DNA of 64,000 nucleotides from QKTW01 sp052161885 (GTDB taxonomy: Bacteria > Bacteroidota > Bacteroidia > Chitinophagales > Chitinophagaceae): assembly GCA_052161885.1 (NCBI GenBank), contig CP197396.1, positions 5,084,001 through 5,148,000 of the forward strand, read 5' to 3'. Both the position numbers and the translations under genes were made by a program. Under the pieces are notes generated by a model. It worked only from the letters and a program-made list of their open reading frames with translations, did not search any database and was not told the DNA's origin. Position 1 is the first letter of the stretch. Each line of letters opens with the position of its first letter. Shown in pieces: positions 50,868-59,310 of this stretch.

Positions 50868-51615
50868 ACAGCATTTAATATTTATCCTTTTCATTACTGT
50901 TTCTTGTTTTGCATGCAAAGGACAAGTTAGGAAAGAGAATATTCATGCTGTTAAGATAATACAGGATAGCGTTCATGTCGGTGAACAAAGCCAGGCTAAA
51001 GTATTTTCTGTAATGGGCGACTGGAGGATATCTTGTAAGCAACCATCTGAAAGCGCCTGGATTTCAGCAGGCAAATCCTTCGCAACGATCAATGCTCTGC
51101 CTTCCAAAGTTTTTATTAACGCCAGTATACATATTGAGGGGAAGAACGTCTATTGTTTTCAGTTGGATGAACCCGTTTTGAAAATGGTTATGAACCCACC
51201 AAAGATGGATTGGGATAATATTTCGAGAGACAGCATTATTGCCCGGTTGCAATTAAACAGCGACAGTACTGCTCAGTTTTGGTGGTATGGTTTCTACAAT
51301 TCCAAAACTCATAGAAGAGAATTGCTCAGATCCGGTTTTGAAAATACCTCCCCAAGTCAGCCGGTAACTTTAAATAAAAATTGTAACGAAAGATATTCCG
51401 GAAAGATACTATCAGGTGCAGTGCAGGTAGCTTCGCAAAGCGGATATGCAGCGATTAGAGAAAAGCCATCTTCTACTTCCTTCGTTATAGATGACCTGAT
51501 TAATAGAAGCATTATTGTAATTATTGAAGATGCTGGTGTCTTTGTTAAGGTTAAAACGCAAGATGGACGCGAAGGATATATCCTGAAAAGCGAGCTCTCA
51601 GAAATTAAGCGATAA
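50851..51615 (+). CDS. Lipoprotein with C-terminal SH3b domain, candidate immunity
   Basis: A 254-residue protein starting at a TTG (50851) inside the end of the previous gene. The signal has lipobox SCFAC (Cys about 22). A beta domain of unknown family (about residues 25-180) is followed by an SH3b domain: SGYAAIREKPSSTSFVI and FVKVKTQDGREGYILKSEL. It is the second SH3b protein in this gene group and the last gene of the island; a bidirectional hairpin at 51634 ends the transcript. Its SH3b parallels that of the gene at 49284, and both may protect peptidoglycan. Confidence 0.65.
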   Translation: MTQKDKQHLIFILFITVSCFACKGQVRKENIHAVKIIQDSVHVGEQSQAKVFSVMGDWRISCKQPSESAWISAGKSFATINALPSKVFINASIHIEGKNVYCFQLDEPVLKMVMNPPKMDWDNISRDSIIARLQLNSDSTAQFWWYGFYNSKTHRRELLRSGFENTSPSQPVTLNKNCNERYSGKILSGAVQVASQSGYAAIREKPSSTSFVIDDLINRSIIVIIEDAGVFVKVKTQDGREGYILKSELSEIKR

Positions 51616-51633
51616 AATTAGATCGGCACCAAC

Positions 51634-51661
51634 AAAAAAGCGAAGCTTCCGCTCCGCTTTT
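51634..51661. terminator. Bidirectional terminator at the end of the effector island
   Basis: AAAAGCG and AGC (within 51634-51645) pair with GCT and CGCTTTT (within 51651-51661) with one mismatch. A-rich and T-rich flanks allow use from both sides: the island and the convergent sucA. Confidence 0.65.
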
Positions 51662-51688
51662 CAGTCAATATATCTTCAACTGGCAATA

Positions 51689-54439
51689 CTACAGAGTAAA
51701 TGCCTTTTCTATCAGTTCGTTCTGCTCTTTGGTGTGCTGCTTGCTGAAGCCTGTAGCTGTAGAGGCGCTTGCCGGGCGGCTGATGTAGCCAAGCGGGAAG
51801 TTTTCCAGGTTCTGCGCAAGGAAGCCTAATGCACCCATGTTGCGCGGCTCTTCCTGTACCCATATCCATTCTGCTTTCTTGTATTTTGCACGCAGTTCCT
51901 GCAGTTGTTTTACAGGCAGCGGGTATATCTGTTCCATACGAACGATAGCCACATCTTCACGGTTGTCCGCAATCTGTTTTTCACTCAGATCAAAGTACAT
52001 TTTTCCGGTACACAGCAACACACGTTTTACTTTTTTCGTGTCTTTCAGTATCGGATCGTCAATCACTTCCTGGAAGCGGCTGTTGCTCAGCTCCTCAACA
52101 GTAGAGTAGGAGCGTACATGGCGCAGGTTGGCTTTCGGAGAGAAGTTGATCATCGGCTTGCGGAAAGGCCATGCCAGCTGACGGCGCAGTCCGTGGAAGA
52201 AGTTCGCAGCAGTGGTGATATTGGTCACCACCATATTATTTTCTGCACACATCTGCAGGAAGCGTTCCATGCGGGCGCTGGAGTGCTCTGGTCCGCCACC
52301 TTCGTAGCCGTGCGGCAGCAACAGTACCATACCGTCCATGGTTGTCCATTTCTGTTCCCCGCTGCTGATGTACTGATCTATTACAGTCTGTGCACCATTG
52401 GCAAAATCGCCATATTGTGCTTCCCATATCACCAGGTTGTTTGGATTGGCCATTGCGTAACCATATTCAAAACCCAACACTGCAAATTCGCTGAGCAGTG
52501 AGTTGTAGATATGGAATGTGCCTTGCTTTTCCTGCAACTGGCTGAGACGGTTGTATGATTTGTTGGTCGCCTCGTCGTAGATGACAGCATGACGGTGTGA
52601 GAAGGTGCCGCGTTTTACGTCTTCACCACTCAGGCGTACATCATGGTTCTCTGCCAGCAAACTTGCATAAGCCATCAGCTCGCCGGTTGCCCAGTCGATC
52701 TTGCCTTCGGTTTCAAACAGCTTTATTTTGTCCTGGAGCAGTTTTTCTACTTTGCGCAGCGGCTTAAAGCCTTCCGGCCATTTCATCATAGCAGGAATGA
52801 GGCGTTTGGCATCATCTGCACTGATAGCAGTATCGGGCGACTGATCAAAATCTTCCGGTTTTGCCTTGCGCAGCTGCTGCCACCATATTTCCGGCTTCTG
52901 GTAAGTATATGGAAGCGGTTTTTGCTTTACTTCATCCAGGCGTTGCTGCAGGTCGTCCCAGAAACGTTTTTCCATTTCTTTGGCCAGCTCCTGTGCGTCT
53001 GCCTCGCCATGATTGATAAGATACTGTGTGTATATTTCACGTGGACTTGGATGCTTGTCTATCAGGGCATATAACTGCGGCTGGGTAAACTTTGGTTCAT
53101 CGCCTTCGTTGTGTCCGTAACGACGGTAGCATACCATATCCACGAAGATATCTTCATTAAATTCCTGGCGGTAGGCTACTGCCAGTTCGCAGGCTTTTAC
53201 TACCATTTCAGGATCGTCGCCGTTTACATGTAATACCGGTGCCTGCACCATAGATGCTATGCTGGTACAGTAGTCGGCAGAACGGGCATCGTCAAAATCG
53301 GTGGTGAAACCGATCTGGTTGTTGATCACAAAGTGGATGGTGCCACCGGTGTAATAACCTTCAAGCTTGCTCATCTGCAGCAGTTCGTAGATCACGCCCT
53401 GGCCTGCTACGGCTGCGTCGCCATGTATCAGGATGGGAAGAACGCTGTCGTATTGCTTGTTGTAAAGAATGTCTGCCTTGGCGCGTGCAAAACCGGTTAC
53501 AACAGGATCCACTACCTCAAGATGCGAGGGGTTGGGCATCAGCTGCAGGTTTATTTCTTTACCGCTGGCAGTTTTTACATTTGAGTTAAAGCCGAGGTGG
53601 TATTTTACGTCGCCGCTACCCATGGTCATATCTGCAGGCATGATTCCCTCAAACTCGGAGAATATCTGCTCATATGTTTTGCCGAGGGTATTGGCGAGAA
53701 TGTTCAGGCGGCCGCGGTGTGCCATGCCAATGTTCACTTCTTTCACGCCGGCGTCTGCTGCGCTGTTGATGATGGCATCGAGGCCGGGGATCGTGCTTTC
53801 ACCGCCATCCAGGCCAAAGCGCTTCTGACCTATGTATTTGGTATGCAGGAATTTTTCAAAGATCACGCCCTCATTGATTTTCATGAGCACACGTTTTCTT
53901 TTTTCAATGGAAATCTTGCTTTCCATCATTTCTTCAAATTTCTGCTCCACCCATTTACATTTCTCACGGTCGTTGATATAAGTATATTCAATACCTACGT
54001 TGCCGGTGTAATATTTTTTGAGGCGTGCAACTATATCACTGAGTTTTGCTTTGCCCAGTCCTATAAAGTTGCCTGCATAAAACTCTGCATTGAGGTCTGC
54101 ATCTGTAAGGTTAAAATCCTGCAGTTCCAGGTGAGGATGACGGTCTTTCCGCGGACGGATGGGATTGGTAGTGGCTACGAGGTGTCCTTTTTTCCTGTAA
54201 GAACGTATCAGGTTGTAAACGTTGATTTCTTTGGCCAGCTGCTCATTGCTCACGGGCGCTGTATCGGTAGCTGTGGTTGCATGTCCGTTGGAAGAAGGAA
54301 GCTTGGCATAGGCAAAATCAAAGCCTTCAAAAAATTTCTGCCATTCTGTATCTACGTTTGCAGGGTCTTTGACATAGTCTTTGTACAGCGACTCAATATA
54401 GGCCGGATGTGAGCTCATCACGTACGAAAAGTCTTGCAT
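51689..54439 (-). CDS. sucA: 2-oxoglutarate dehydrogenase E1 component
   Basis: A 916-residue thiamine-diphosphate-dependent enzyme, E1 of the 2-oxoglutarate dehydrogenase complex, which decarboxylates 2-oxoglutarate and passes the succinyl group to the E2 subunit. It begins with the typical FSYVMSSHPAYIESLYKDY, has IGMAHRGRLNILANTLGK, IHGDAAVAGQGVIYELL and HFVINNQIGFTTD in the TPP-binding region, and VWEAQYGDFANGAQ and SSARMERFLQM in the C-terminal half. Length is normal. The E2 gene (sucB) is not adjacent downstream, because the accessory island starts there on the opposite strand. A -7 box TAACTTTG, identical to that of icd, lies 72 bases upstream. Confidence 0.96.
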   Translation of the reverse strand: MQDFSYVMSSHPAYIESLYKDYVKDPANVDTEWQKFFEGFDFAYAKLPSSNGHATTATDTAPVSNEQLAKEINVYNLIRSYRKKGHLVATTNPIRPRKDRHPHLELQDFNLTDADLNAEFYAGNFIGLGKAKLSDIVARLKKYYTGNVGIEYTYINDREKCKWVEQKFEEMMESKISIEKRKRVLMKINEGVIFEKFLHTKYIGQKRFGLDGGESTIPGLDAIINSAADAGVKEVNIGMAHRGRLNILANTLGKTYEQIFSEFEGIMPADMTMGSGDVKYHLGFNSNVKTASGKEINLQLMPNPSHLEVVDPVVTGFARAKADILYNKQYDSVLPILIHGDAAVAGQGVIYELLQMSKLEGYYTGGTIHFVINNQIGFTTDFDDARSADYCTSIASMVQAPVLHVNGDDPEMVVKACELAVAYRQEFNEDIFVDMVCYRRYGHNEGDEPKFTQPQLYALIDKHPSPREIYTQYLINHGEADAQELAKEMEKRFWDDLQQRLDEVKQKPLPYTYQKPEIWWQQLRKAKPEDFDQSPDTAISADDAKRLIPAMMKWPEGFKPLRKVEKLLQDKIKLFETEGKIDWATGELMAYASLLAENHDVRLSGEDVKRGTFSHRHAVIYDEATNKSYNRLSQLQEKQGTFHIYNSLLSEFAVLGFEYGYAMANPNNLVIWEAQYGDFANGAQTVIDQYISSGEQKWTTMDGMVLLLPHGYEGGGPEHSSARMERFLQMCAENNMVVTNITTAANFFHGLRRQLAWPFRKPMINFSPKANLRHVRSYSTVEELSNSRFQEVIDDPILKDTKKVKRVLLCTGKMYFDLSEKQIADNREDVAIVRMEQIYPLPVKQLQELRAKYKKAEWIWVQEEPRNMGALGFLAQNLENFPLGYISRPASASTATGFSKQHTKEQNELIEKAFTL

Positions 54440-54511
54440 TTTAAAACAAGTATTTAATGCGATTATTATAAGAAATTACTTCCCCGAAAATAGTTTTCTA
54501 AAAAGTATCCG

Positions 54512-54519
54512 CAAAGTTA
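54512..54519 (-). promoter_or_regulatory. -7 promoter element of sucA
   Basis: CAAAGTTA on the + strand is TAACTTTG on the minus strand, a full match to TAnnTTTG, giving a 5' leader of about 65 bases. icd has the same octamer at 33812. Confidence 0.5.
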
Positions 54520-54539
54520 TAGCTATTTATTTAACGGAC

Positions 54540-54753
54540 GAATTAGTTTCAGCGGGATAGATATGAGATGTAAGATATGAGATTTGGGATTTGGATGCCG
54601 GAATCGGGTATTGGGATAAAGGTTATACTGAGGCAGCTAAAGGATGACACGTTTAATATTTATTTACATTCGACCACCGATTCACTCTTAGCCTGATGCT
54701 CACGTCTCACTTTTGACTCCCAATAACCAGGGATCACCATTTTCCATTCACCA
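54540..54753. repeat. Low-complexity intergenic repeat region between sucA and the porin gene
   Basis: The gap 54440-54753 is gene-free. It holds the sucA promoter element and, from about 54558, degenerate GATATGAGATGTAAGATATG-type tracts, then ACGTCTCACTTTTGACTC-like tracts on the opposite sense. Similar tracts fill gaps at 720, 16795, 36880 and 59165. Confidence 0.5.
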
Positions 54754-56760
54754 TTAATTAATAAGCACCCAGCTGAAACCGAAGCGTATCATAGCATTTT
54801 GCGCTGCATAGCCGGGGGCTACAACGGTATTTTTCCAGATGATCTCATTGAGCTGGTCGCCCATAAGGTAAGCGCGGAAACGTTTCACTTTAAAGTTGAA
54901 AAATAAAGATGCCTGCGGTTTATTGCTGATCTCATAGCTGTTCTGGTAATAATAGCGATTAAAGAATGCCGAATATGCATCTGCATAATAAGCTGTATTA
55001 TAACGCACCTCTATGCCGGTGGCCACTTTCAGGGCGTTTTTAAACAGGTAACTTTCTATGGCAAACTGGTGGCGGCCCATCAGTTTGGGCAGATTTACAG
55101 GTGCGTCGCCTGTAACTTGCTGGTATACAAGCTCATTGTCCAGCAGGAACCGGCCAAAGCGGAAGGCTTTATGGAGCCATGCCTCTGTAACGTTAAAGGC
55201 TGTGCCATACTGGTCCGGACGCTCACTGGCGTTCATATAGATATAGTTACCGATCAGGTAATTGCTGATGCCGGCGGAGAAACGGTATTTAGGCATTTCA
55301 ATACGGCCATATACCTGTGTAATGCTTTCTTTATTGAAAGAAGTAAGTATGGTATCGTACTGGGTATGATGGATGGTATAACTGTAAGGGGCACTGGCCA
55401 GCTGCTCTTTAAAGCCCAGGGTCACATTGCCCACGCCGCGGCCCAGATCTTTGCCTACGGAGGCATTAACATTGAAATTACCTGCCGCATCGCCTGTTAC
55501 AAAAAACTGCACATTCGCCTGGTATTCCCACTGGCCGGGTTGTAGCGCTTCTTTTTTTATACTTCCCTGGAGATAATTGCTGATGATATTGAGACTGCTG
55601 CTGCCGGTTACGTATTCGGTAGTGAATTTGTCGATACGGTTTCCTGCACCGAGGCTGAAGATTAGCGGTTTTTGCGGTGTACCGAGGAAGCCGTTGAGGA
55701 AGACACTGTTCTCAAATTTTGTCCATTTCTGGCGCATAAACACAGAATCTGTTGAGGCAAAGCTTCTGCCTGCGGAAAAAAGGTCAAGGTAACGGAGCGA
55801 ATCCGGCCAGATGTCCTTATACTCATGTTTTTCGCTGGTAAGCTGCATACGGTGACCTATACTGAACCGGGGTTTGAGATTTACATAGTATTGGGAGGAG
55901 TCCTGGTTGTAAGTAGTGTCCATAGTGCCGAATATATAGCTGTGATTCAGCAGCAGCGAGTAGTCGCGCATCATATTGGTTACTGTAGATCTGCGGACAC
56001 TGTATGCGTCATTCTGAAAGTTTACGGGTATCGTTTCCCGATTGGTAAATTGTGACTGAGTGAGGAAGCTGTCAGAGACCATGCCTCCGTTTTCATCCTG
56101 CTGTTCTTTATTGTATACAACACCGCCAAATGCCTCGTAATGTTGGTTTTTGCTTTTGTAGTGGGTGGAAAAATTGCCATTGTCGTTGCTCTGGCGCTGT
56201 ATTTTATAATATCCGGGGGAGTATACTTTGTTATACTGTGCCGCTATGTTCCACCGCGGATTGATATTCTGCGTATGCATAATATGGGCCCATTGTTCCA
56301 GCTTGCTTCCCAGTTGGTATTCAAAAACTGAATATGGACGATTGGTATTATAGAAATACAGGCTGTCGGTATTGTAGCGGTAAATATCATACACATGATA
56401 GCCCAACGATGGCCCTGCGGTATTGAGCGGTGTAAACAGCATATTATAGGCTGCGCTCCCCGAGTTGCCCAGGTCGCGGTTCCACGGTTGAGAATAAGGC
56501 CTGCGGTGAAAGATATGAACACTTGTATCCGGTGTGTAGATCTTTTGGGAGTACTGTTGCTGGTACCAGATGCGGGCATCTACCGTGTGCCAGTCACTGG
56601 TATTGGTCTTGTTGGCTGTGTCTTTCTGCGGTGCATTGGCCAGTGTCATAGGAGAGCCCGGAGGCGGTGCTCCGTACTGGGCGTATAGGGTACCGCTGCC
56701 CGACAGGAGCAGGATAACCACGAATACTATATGATGGATGCGCTTTATTAAATGCTGCAA
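54754..56760 (-). CDS. Bacteroidetes putative porin
   Basis: A 668-residue outer-membrane beta-barrel of the family annotated 'putative porin' in Bacteroidota. The start is a TTG at 56760, three bases past the upstream stop, and gives a signal peptide ending in TLYAQ. A short proline-rich stretch (YGAPPPGSPM) is followed by NTAGPSLGYHVYDIYRYN and many amphipathic strands with alternating aromatic residues; the last residues, IRFGFSWVLIN, form a typical final strand. It is translationally coupled to the choice-of-anchor-B gene upstream. Substrate unknown. Confidence 0.8.
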   Translation of the reverse strand: MQHLIKRIHHIVFVVILLLSGSGTLYAQYGAPPPGSPMTLANAPQKDTANKTNTSDWHTVDARIWYQQQYSQKIYTPDTSVHIFHRRPYSQPWNRDLGNSGSAAYNMLFTPLNTAGPSLGYHVYDIYRYNTDSLYFYNTNRPYSVFEYQLGSKLEQWAHIMHTQNINPRWNIAAQYNKVYSPGYYKIQRQSNDNGNFSTHYKSKNQHYEAFGGVVYNKEQQDENGGMVSDSFLTQSQFTNRETIPVNFQNDAYSVRRSTVTNMMRDYSLLLNHSYIFGTMDTTYNQDSSQYYVNLKPRFSIGHRMQLTSEKHEYKDIWPDSLRYLDLFSAGRSFASTDSVFMRQKWTKFENSVFLNGFLGTPQKPLIFSLGAGNRIDKFTTEYVTGSSSLNIISNYLQGSIKKEALQPGQWEYQANVQFFVTGDAAGNFNVNASVGKDLGRGVGNVTLGFKEQLASAPYSYTIHHTQYDTILTSFNKESITQVYGRIEMPKYRFSAGISNYLIGNYIYMNASERPDQYGTAFNVTEAWLHKAFRFGRFLLDNELVYQQVTGDAPVNLPKLMGRHQFAIESYLFKNALKVATGIEVRYNTAYYADAYSAFFNRYYYQNSYEISNKPQASLFFNFKVKRFRAYLMGDQLNEIIWKNTVVAPGYAAQNAMIRFGFSWVLIN

Positions 56761-56763
56761 CGG

Positions 56764-58125
56764 TTACAGTTTTGTGAATTTGCTGACATACGAACGGCTG
56801 CCGGTCATCACCTTTGCCAGGTACATTCCGGTGGGCCAGTTGCCGGGCAAAGTTAATTGAATCGGCCGATAGACGTAATCAATTGCTGCAAAGCTCTGAT
56901 CGTACACTTTTTTACCGCTTATGTCGTAGATGCTTACTGCTATCATGTCAGACACTTCCGTTTTTGGAAATTCTATAAAAAGGGTGCCCTTTGCAGGGTT
57001 GGGGTAGAGCTTAAAGCTGTTGTTATAGGAGATTTGCCCGGTTGCTTCTGACGGGTCTACAACATAAAGCCCGGTTTGCATGTCACTGATGGCCACCCGC
57101 CCAGATGGGAAAAACGGGTAACAGCCCCAGGCGCCGGCAAAACCTTTAAACGATGGCTGCGGATAAGTATCGTAGTAGCCTGCCTGTTTGGGATTGGCAG
57201 GATCTGAGATGTCATAGATCTGAAGACCGTCGAAATAATAAGCCACAAAAGCAAAATGGCCAACGATGTACGGGATATGAGGTATGCAGGTGCTATCACC
57301 GGGGCGGGGAGAGAAGTTGCTGACAACATGCACATTGGTAAAATCCCGTGTATCAATCACCTTTACAGGTAAGCCGTGTGTTTCATCGGTCATTACTCCA
57401 AACCCGTCGCGCCCGATCCAGGAGGAATGGTTATACCCCTGGTATGGGTAAAAATGCATTTCTCCTGTTTCTACCGGCTGACCGGAGGTAAAATCCACTA
57501 TTTCATAGCCATAGAAAGAAGCACTGCAATAGGCGGTGTCATTACGGACAAACATATCGTGGATGTCATCATGATTGTTGTAGCGGTATTTTAAAACCGG
57601 GTGTACCGGATCTGAGATGTCAAATGCCTGCATCTGATCGGCGGTAGTGAAAGTGCGCGGTGTGCCGGCATACAGCATAGCTTTGGAAGTGTCTATGGCT
57701 ATTTTATTGGCCAGCATAAAATCTGCCAGCTGCGATTCGTATACCAGGTGCAGCGAATCCGGGAGGTAATTGAGATCGAATACCTGTAATGAGCTGAAAC
57801 CTTCATTGCACACAGCATACAGATAATTTTTATATACTTTATAATCGCGGTGCACAATTGTATTCCCCGAAGCCTTTCCTTTATAAAAAGCCACTTGTTG
57901 CAGGTTGTCTATGTCTATTATATGAACGCCCAGCGTGGAGCCTATCGCGGCGTATTCTTTTCCCTTCAGGGTAAATCCCCACACATCGTTGTACCGCTGG
58001 CCGGAAAGATTTACGGGAATGTGGGCAGAATCGTTCCAGTTGCCCAGAAGCGTAACATGTAAAGATTGCTGAGCCTGCGCAGAATAGAAAAATAAAAAGT
58101 ATATAAGGTACAGCAGCCAACGCAT
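56764..58125 (-). CDS. Choice-of-anchor B family secreted protein with T9SS sorting domain
   Basis: A 453-residue secreted protein. Signal peptide ends in SAQAQ. Residues about 20-360 contain LVIVD-type repeats of a beta-propeller: WGFTLKGKEYAAIGSTLGVHIIDI, YLYAVCNEGFSSLQVFDL, MQAFDISDPVHPVLKYRYN and LQIYDISDPANPKQAGYYD. This matches the choice-of-anchor B family. The last ~80 residues (FKLYPNPAKGTLFI to YVSKFTKL) are the T9SS type A signal. It is encoded immediately upstream of, and probably with, the porin gene. Ligand unknown. Confidence 0.86.
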   Translation of the reverse strand: MRWLLYLIYFLFFYSAQAQQSLHVTLLGNWNDSAHIPVNLSGQRYNDVWGFTLKGKEYAAIGSTLGVHIIDIDNLQQVAFYKGKASGNTIVHRDYKVYKNYLYAVCNEGFSSLQVFDLNYLPDSLHLVYESQLADFMLANKIAIDTSKAMLYAGTPRTFTTADQMQAFDISDPVHPVLKYRYNNHDDIHDMFVRNDTAYCSASFYGYEIVDFTSGQPVETGEMHFYPYQGYNHSSWIGRDGFGVMTDETHGLPVKVIDTRDFTNVHVVSNFSPRPGDSTCIPHIPYIVGHFAFVAYYFDGLQIYDISDPANPKQAGYYDTYPQPSFKGFAGAWGCYPFFPSGRVAISDMQTGLYVVDPSEATGQISYNNSFKLYPNPAKGTLFIEFPKTEVSDMIAVSIYDISGKKVYDQSFAAIDYVYRPIQLTLPGNWPTGMYLAKVMTGSRSYVSKFTKL

Positions 58126-58148
58126 ACCGTAAAGCTACTGATTTTCTT

Positions 58149-58165
58149 AACGCTGTCAGGGTTTT
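58149..58165. repeat. Single arm of the AACGCTGTCAGGGTT repeat
   Basis: AACGCTGTCAGGGTTTT occurs here without its inverted partner. It is the same core as the palindromes at 765-795 and 1138-1170. Confidence 0.5.
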
Positions 58166-58189
58166 GAGCCATAGCAGCATGGGAAACAC

Positions 58190-58672
58190 TTAATCAATAT
58201 TTGTCCGGTCCAGGTTTTTCAGGAAGTCGCTCAGTTGTGCGTTGTCGTATAGTATGGGCCGTAATGTATCCAGTATGCTTTGCTGGTAGGTCTTGTTGCC
58301 GGATTGTATGTACAGCATTGGTTCATTGTCCAGGAAAGTTACGGTATTGGCCATATACGGCAGGTATTTCTGCAGCAGCTGTATGAAAATTTCCTGCATC
58401 GTTTCTGCATTGTAAGGCAGATTGTATTTTTTGAAAGTAACTTCATATTTACTTTTCACAAGCTGGTCGTGCAGGTCTATGGAAAGATCATATTCCTTGT
58501 CGGAATCGTCGATCACAAACGGAAATTTCTTCTCAGGCTTGTATGCCGCTGCTGCTTTTTTTATGGCAGCTATGCTATCGGTGTCGCCGGTCTGGGCAAA
58601 GCTGTAATTGCAGGAAAGCAGTAAAAGAAAAACGGGTATAAAAACCCTTATTGCGTGTAAAAGTTTTATCAT
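58190..58672 (-). CDS. Small secreted hypothetical protein (paralogue C)
   Basis: A 160-residue secreted protein; signal peptide ends in YSFAQ. The mature domain has LSIDLHDQLVKSKYEVTFKK, then a helix (ETMQEIFIQLLQKYLPYMAN), a strand with MLYIQSGNKTYQQSIL and a C-terminal helix ending in DFLKNLDR. The same order of elements is found in the genes at 58669 and 59311. I do not recognise the family. It overlaps the upstream gene by four bases. Confidence 0.62.
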   Translation of the reverse strand: MIKLLHAIRVFIPVFLLLLSCNYSFAQTGDTDSIAAIKKAAAAYKPEKKFPFVIDDSDKEYDLSIDLHDQLVKSKYEVTFKKYNLPYNAETMQEIFIQLLQKYLPYMANTVTFLDNEPMLYIQSGNKTYQQSILDTLRPILYDNAQLSDFLKNLDRTNID

Positions 58673-59154
58673 TCCGGTAAGCGGTTACGGTCTAAATGGT
58701 GGCTTAAAAAATCTTCCAGTTTCGGAATATCATTTAAAAACGGCTGTACTGTTTTCAGGAAAGTTTCCTGCCCGGATTTGTCGTTGCCGGTGCTTATCTG
58801 CAGTCCGTCATCTGCGGGAATAGTGTTCAGCACTCTTGCCAGTTTGGGATTATGCTGCTCTACCATTTGCCGAAGCACTTCGTCCCAGGTATCGCCGGTA
58901 AAGGCCAGCCGGTGACTACGGAATACGGACCTATACTGGTGCGTGATGGAAGAGTCTGTAAGGTCGAGGTACAGGTTGTAATGTGCTTCCATTGTATTGG
59001 GCACAAACGGGAAGGGCGTATTTTTTTGCACTTCCTCTTCCTTTATCGGCTCGTTTTCGTACCCCTCATCTTTACCCACAGTTTGTGCCCGAACGTGCAC
59101 CGTACTGCAGATCAGCAAAGCAAACAGGCAATAAAACAGGCGTTTGTGCAGCAT
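58669..59154 (-). CDS. Small secreted hypothetical protein (paralogue B)
   Basis: A 161-residue secreted protein with signal peptide ending in HVRAQ. The mature part shares with its neighbours a strand LYLDLTDSSITHQYRSVFRS, a helix TWDEVLRQMVEQHNPKLARV, a strand GLQISTGNDKSGQETFLK and a final helix LEDFLSHHLDR. It overlaps the gene at 58190 by four bases, so the two are translationally coupled. The upstream gap (59155-59310) holds GAGATATGAGAATTGAG-type low-complexity repeats. Confidence 0.62.
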   Translation of the reverse strand: MLHKRLFYCLFALLICSTVHVRAQTVGKDEGYENEPIKEEEVQKNTPFPFVPNTMEAHYNLYLDLTDSSITHQYRSVFRSHRLAFTGDTWDEVLRQMVEQHNPKLARVLNTIPADDGLQISTGNDKSGQETFLKTVQPFLNDIPKLEDFLSHHLDRNRLPE

Positions 59155-59164
59155 TTTAGTTGTA

Positions 59165-59300
59165 TTGAGGGGATGAGATGTGAGTATTGAGATATGGGTA
59201 TTGAGATATGAGAATTGAGATGTTTAGTATCGAGCAGGAAGTATCGAGCTGTTCAGGCCTATTTACTTTACCCCGGTCTTATATCTCATATCTGAAATCT
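59165..59300. repeat. GAGATATG-type low-complexity repeat in intergenic gap
   Basis: The gap between two paralogous genes is made of degenerate GATGTGAGTATTGAGATATG units followed by ATATCTCATATCTGAAATC in the opposite sense. It resembles tracts at 720, 16795, 36880 and 54558. Confidence 0.5.
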
Positions 59301-59310
59301 CATGTCCGGA

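Noticed and set aside
53597..54412. A 271-codon open frame antisense to sucA
   Set aside because: It is a shadow of the SucA reading frame with no promoter or recognisable domain.
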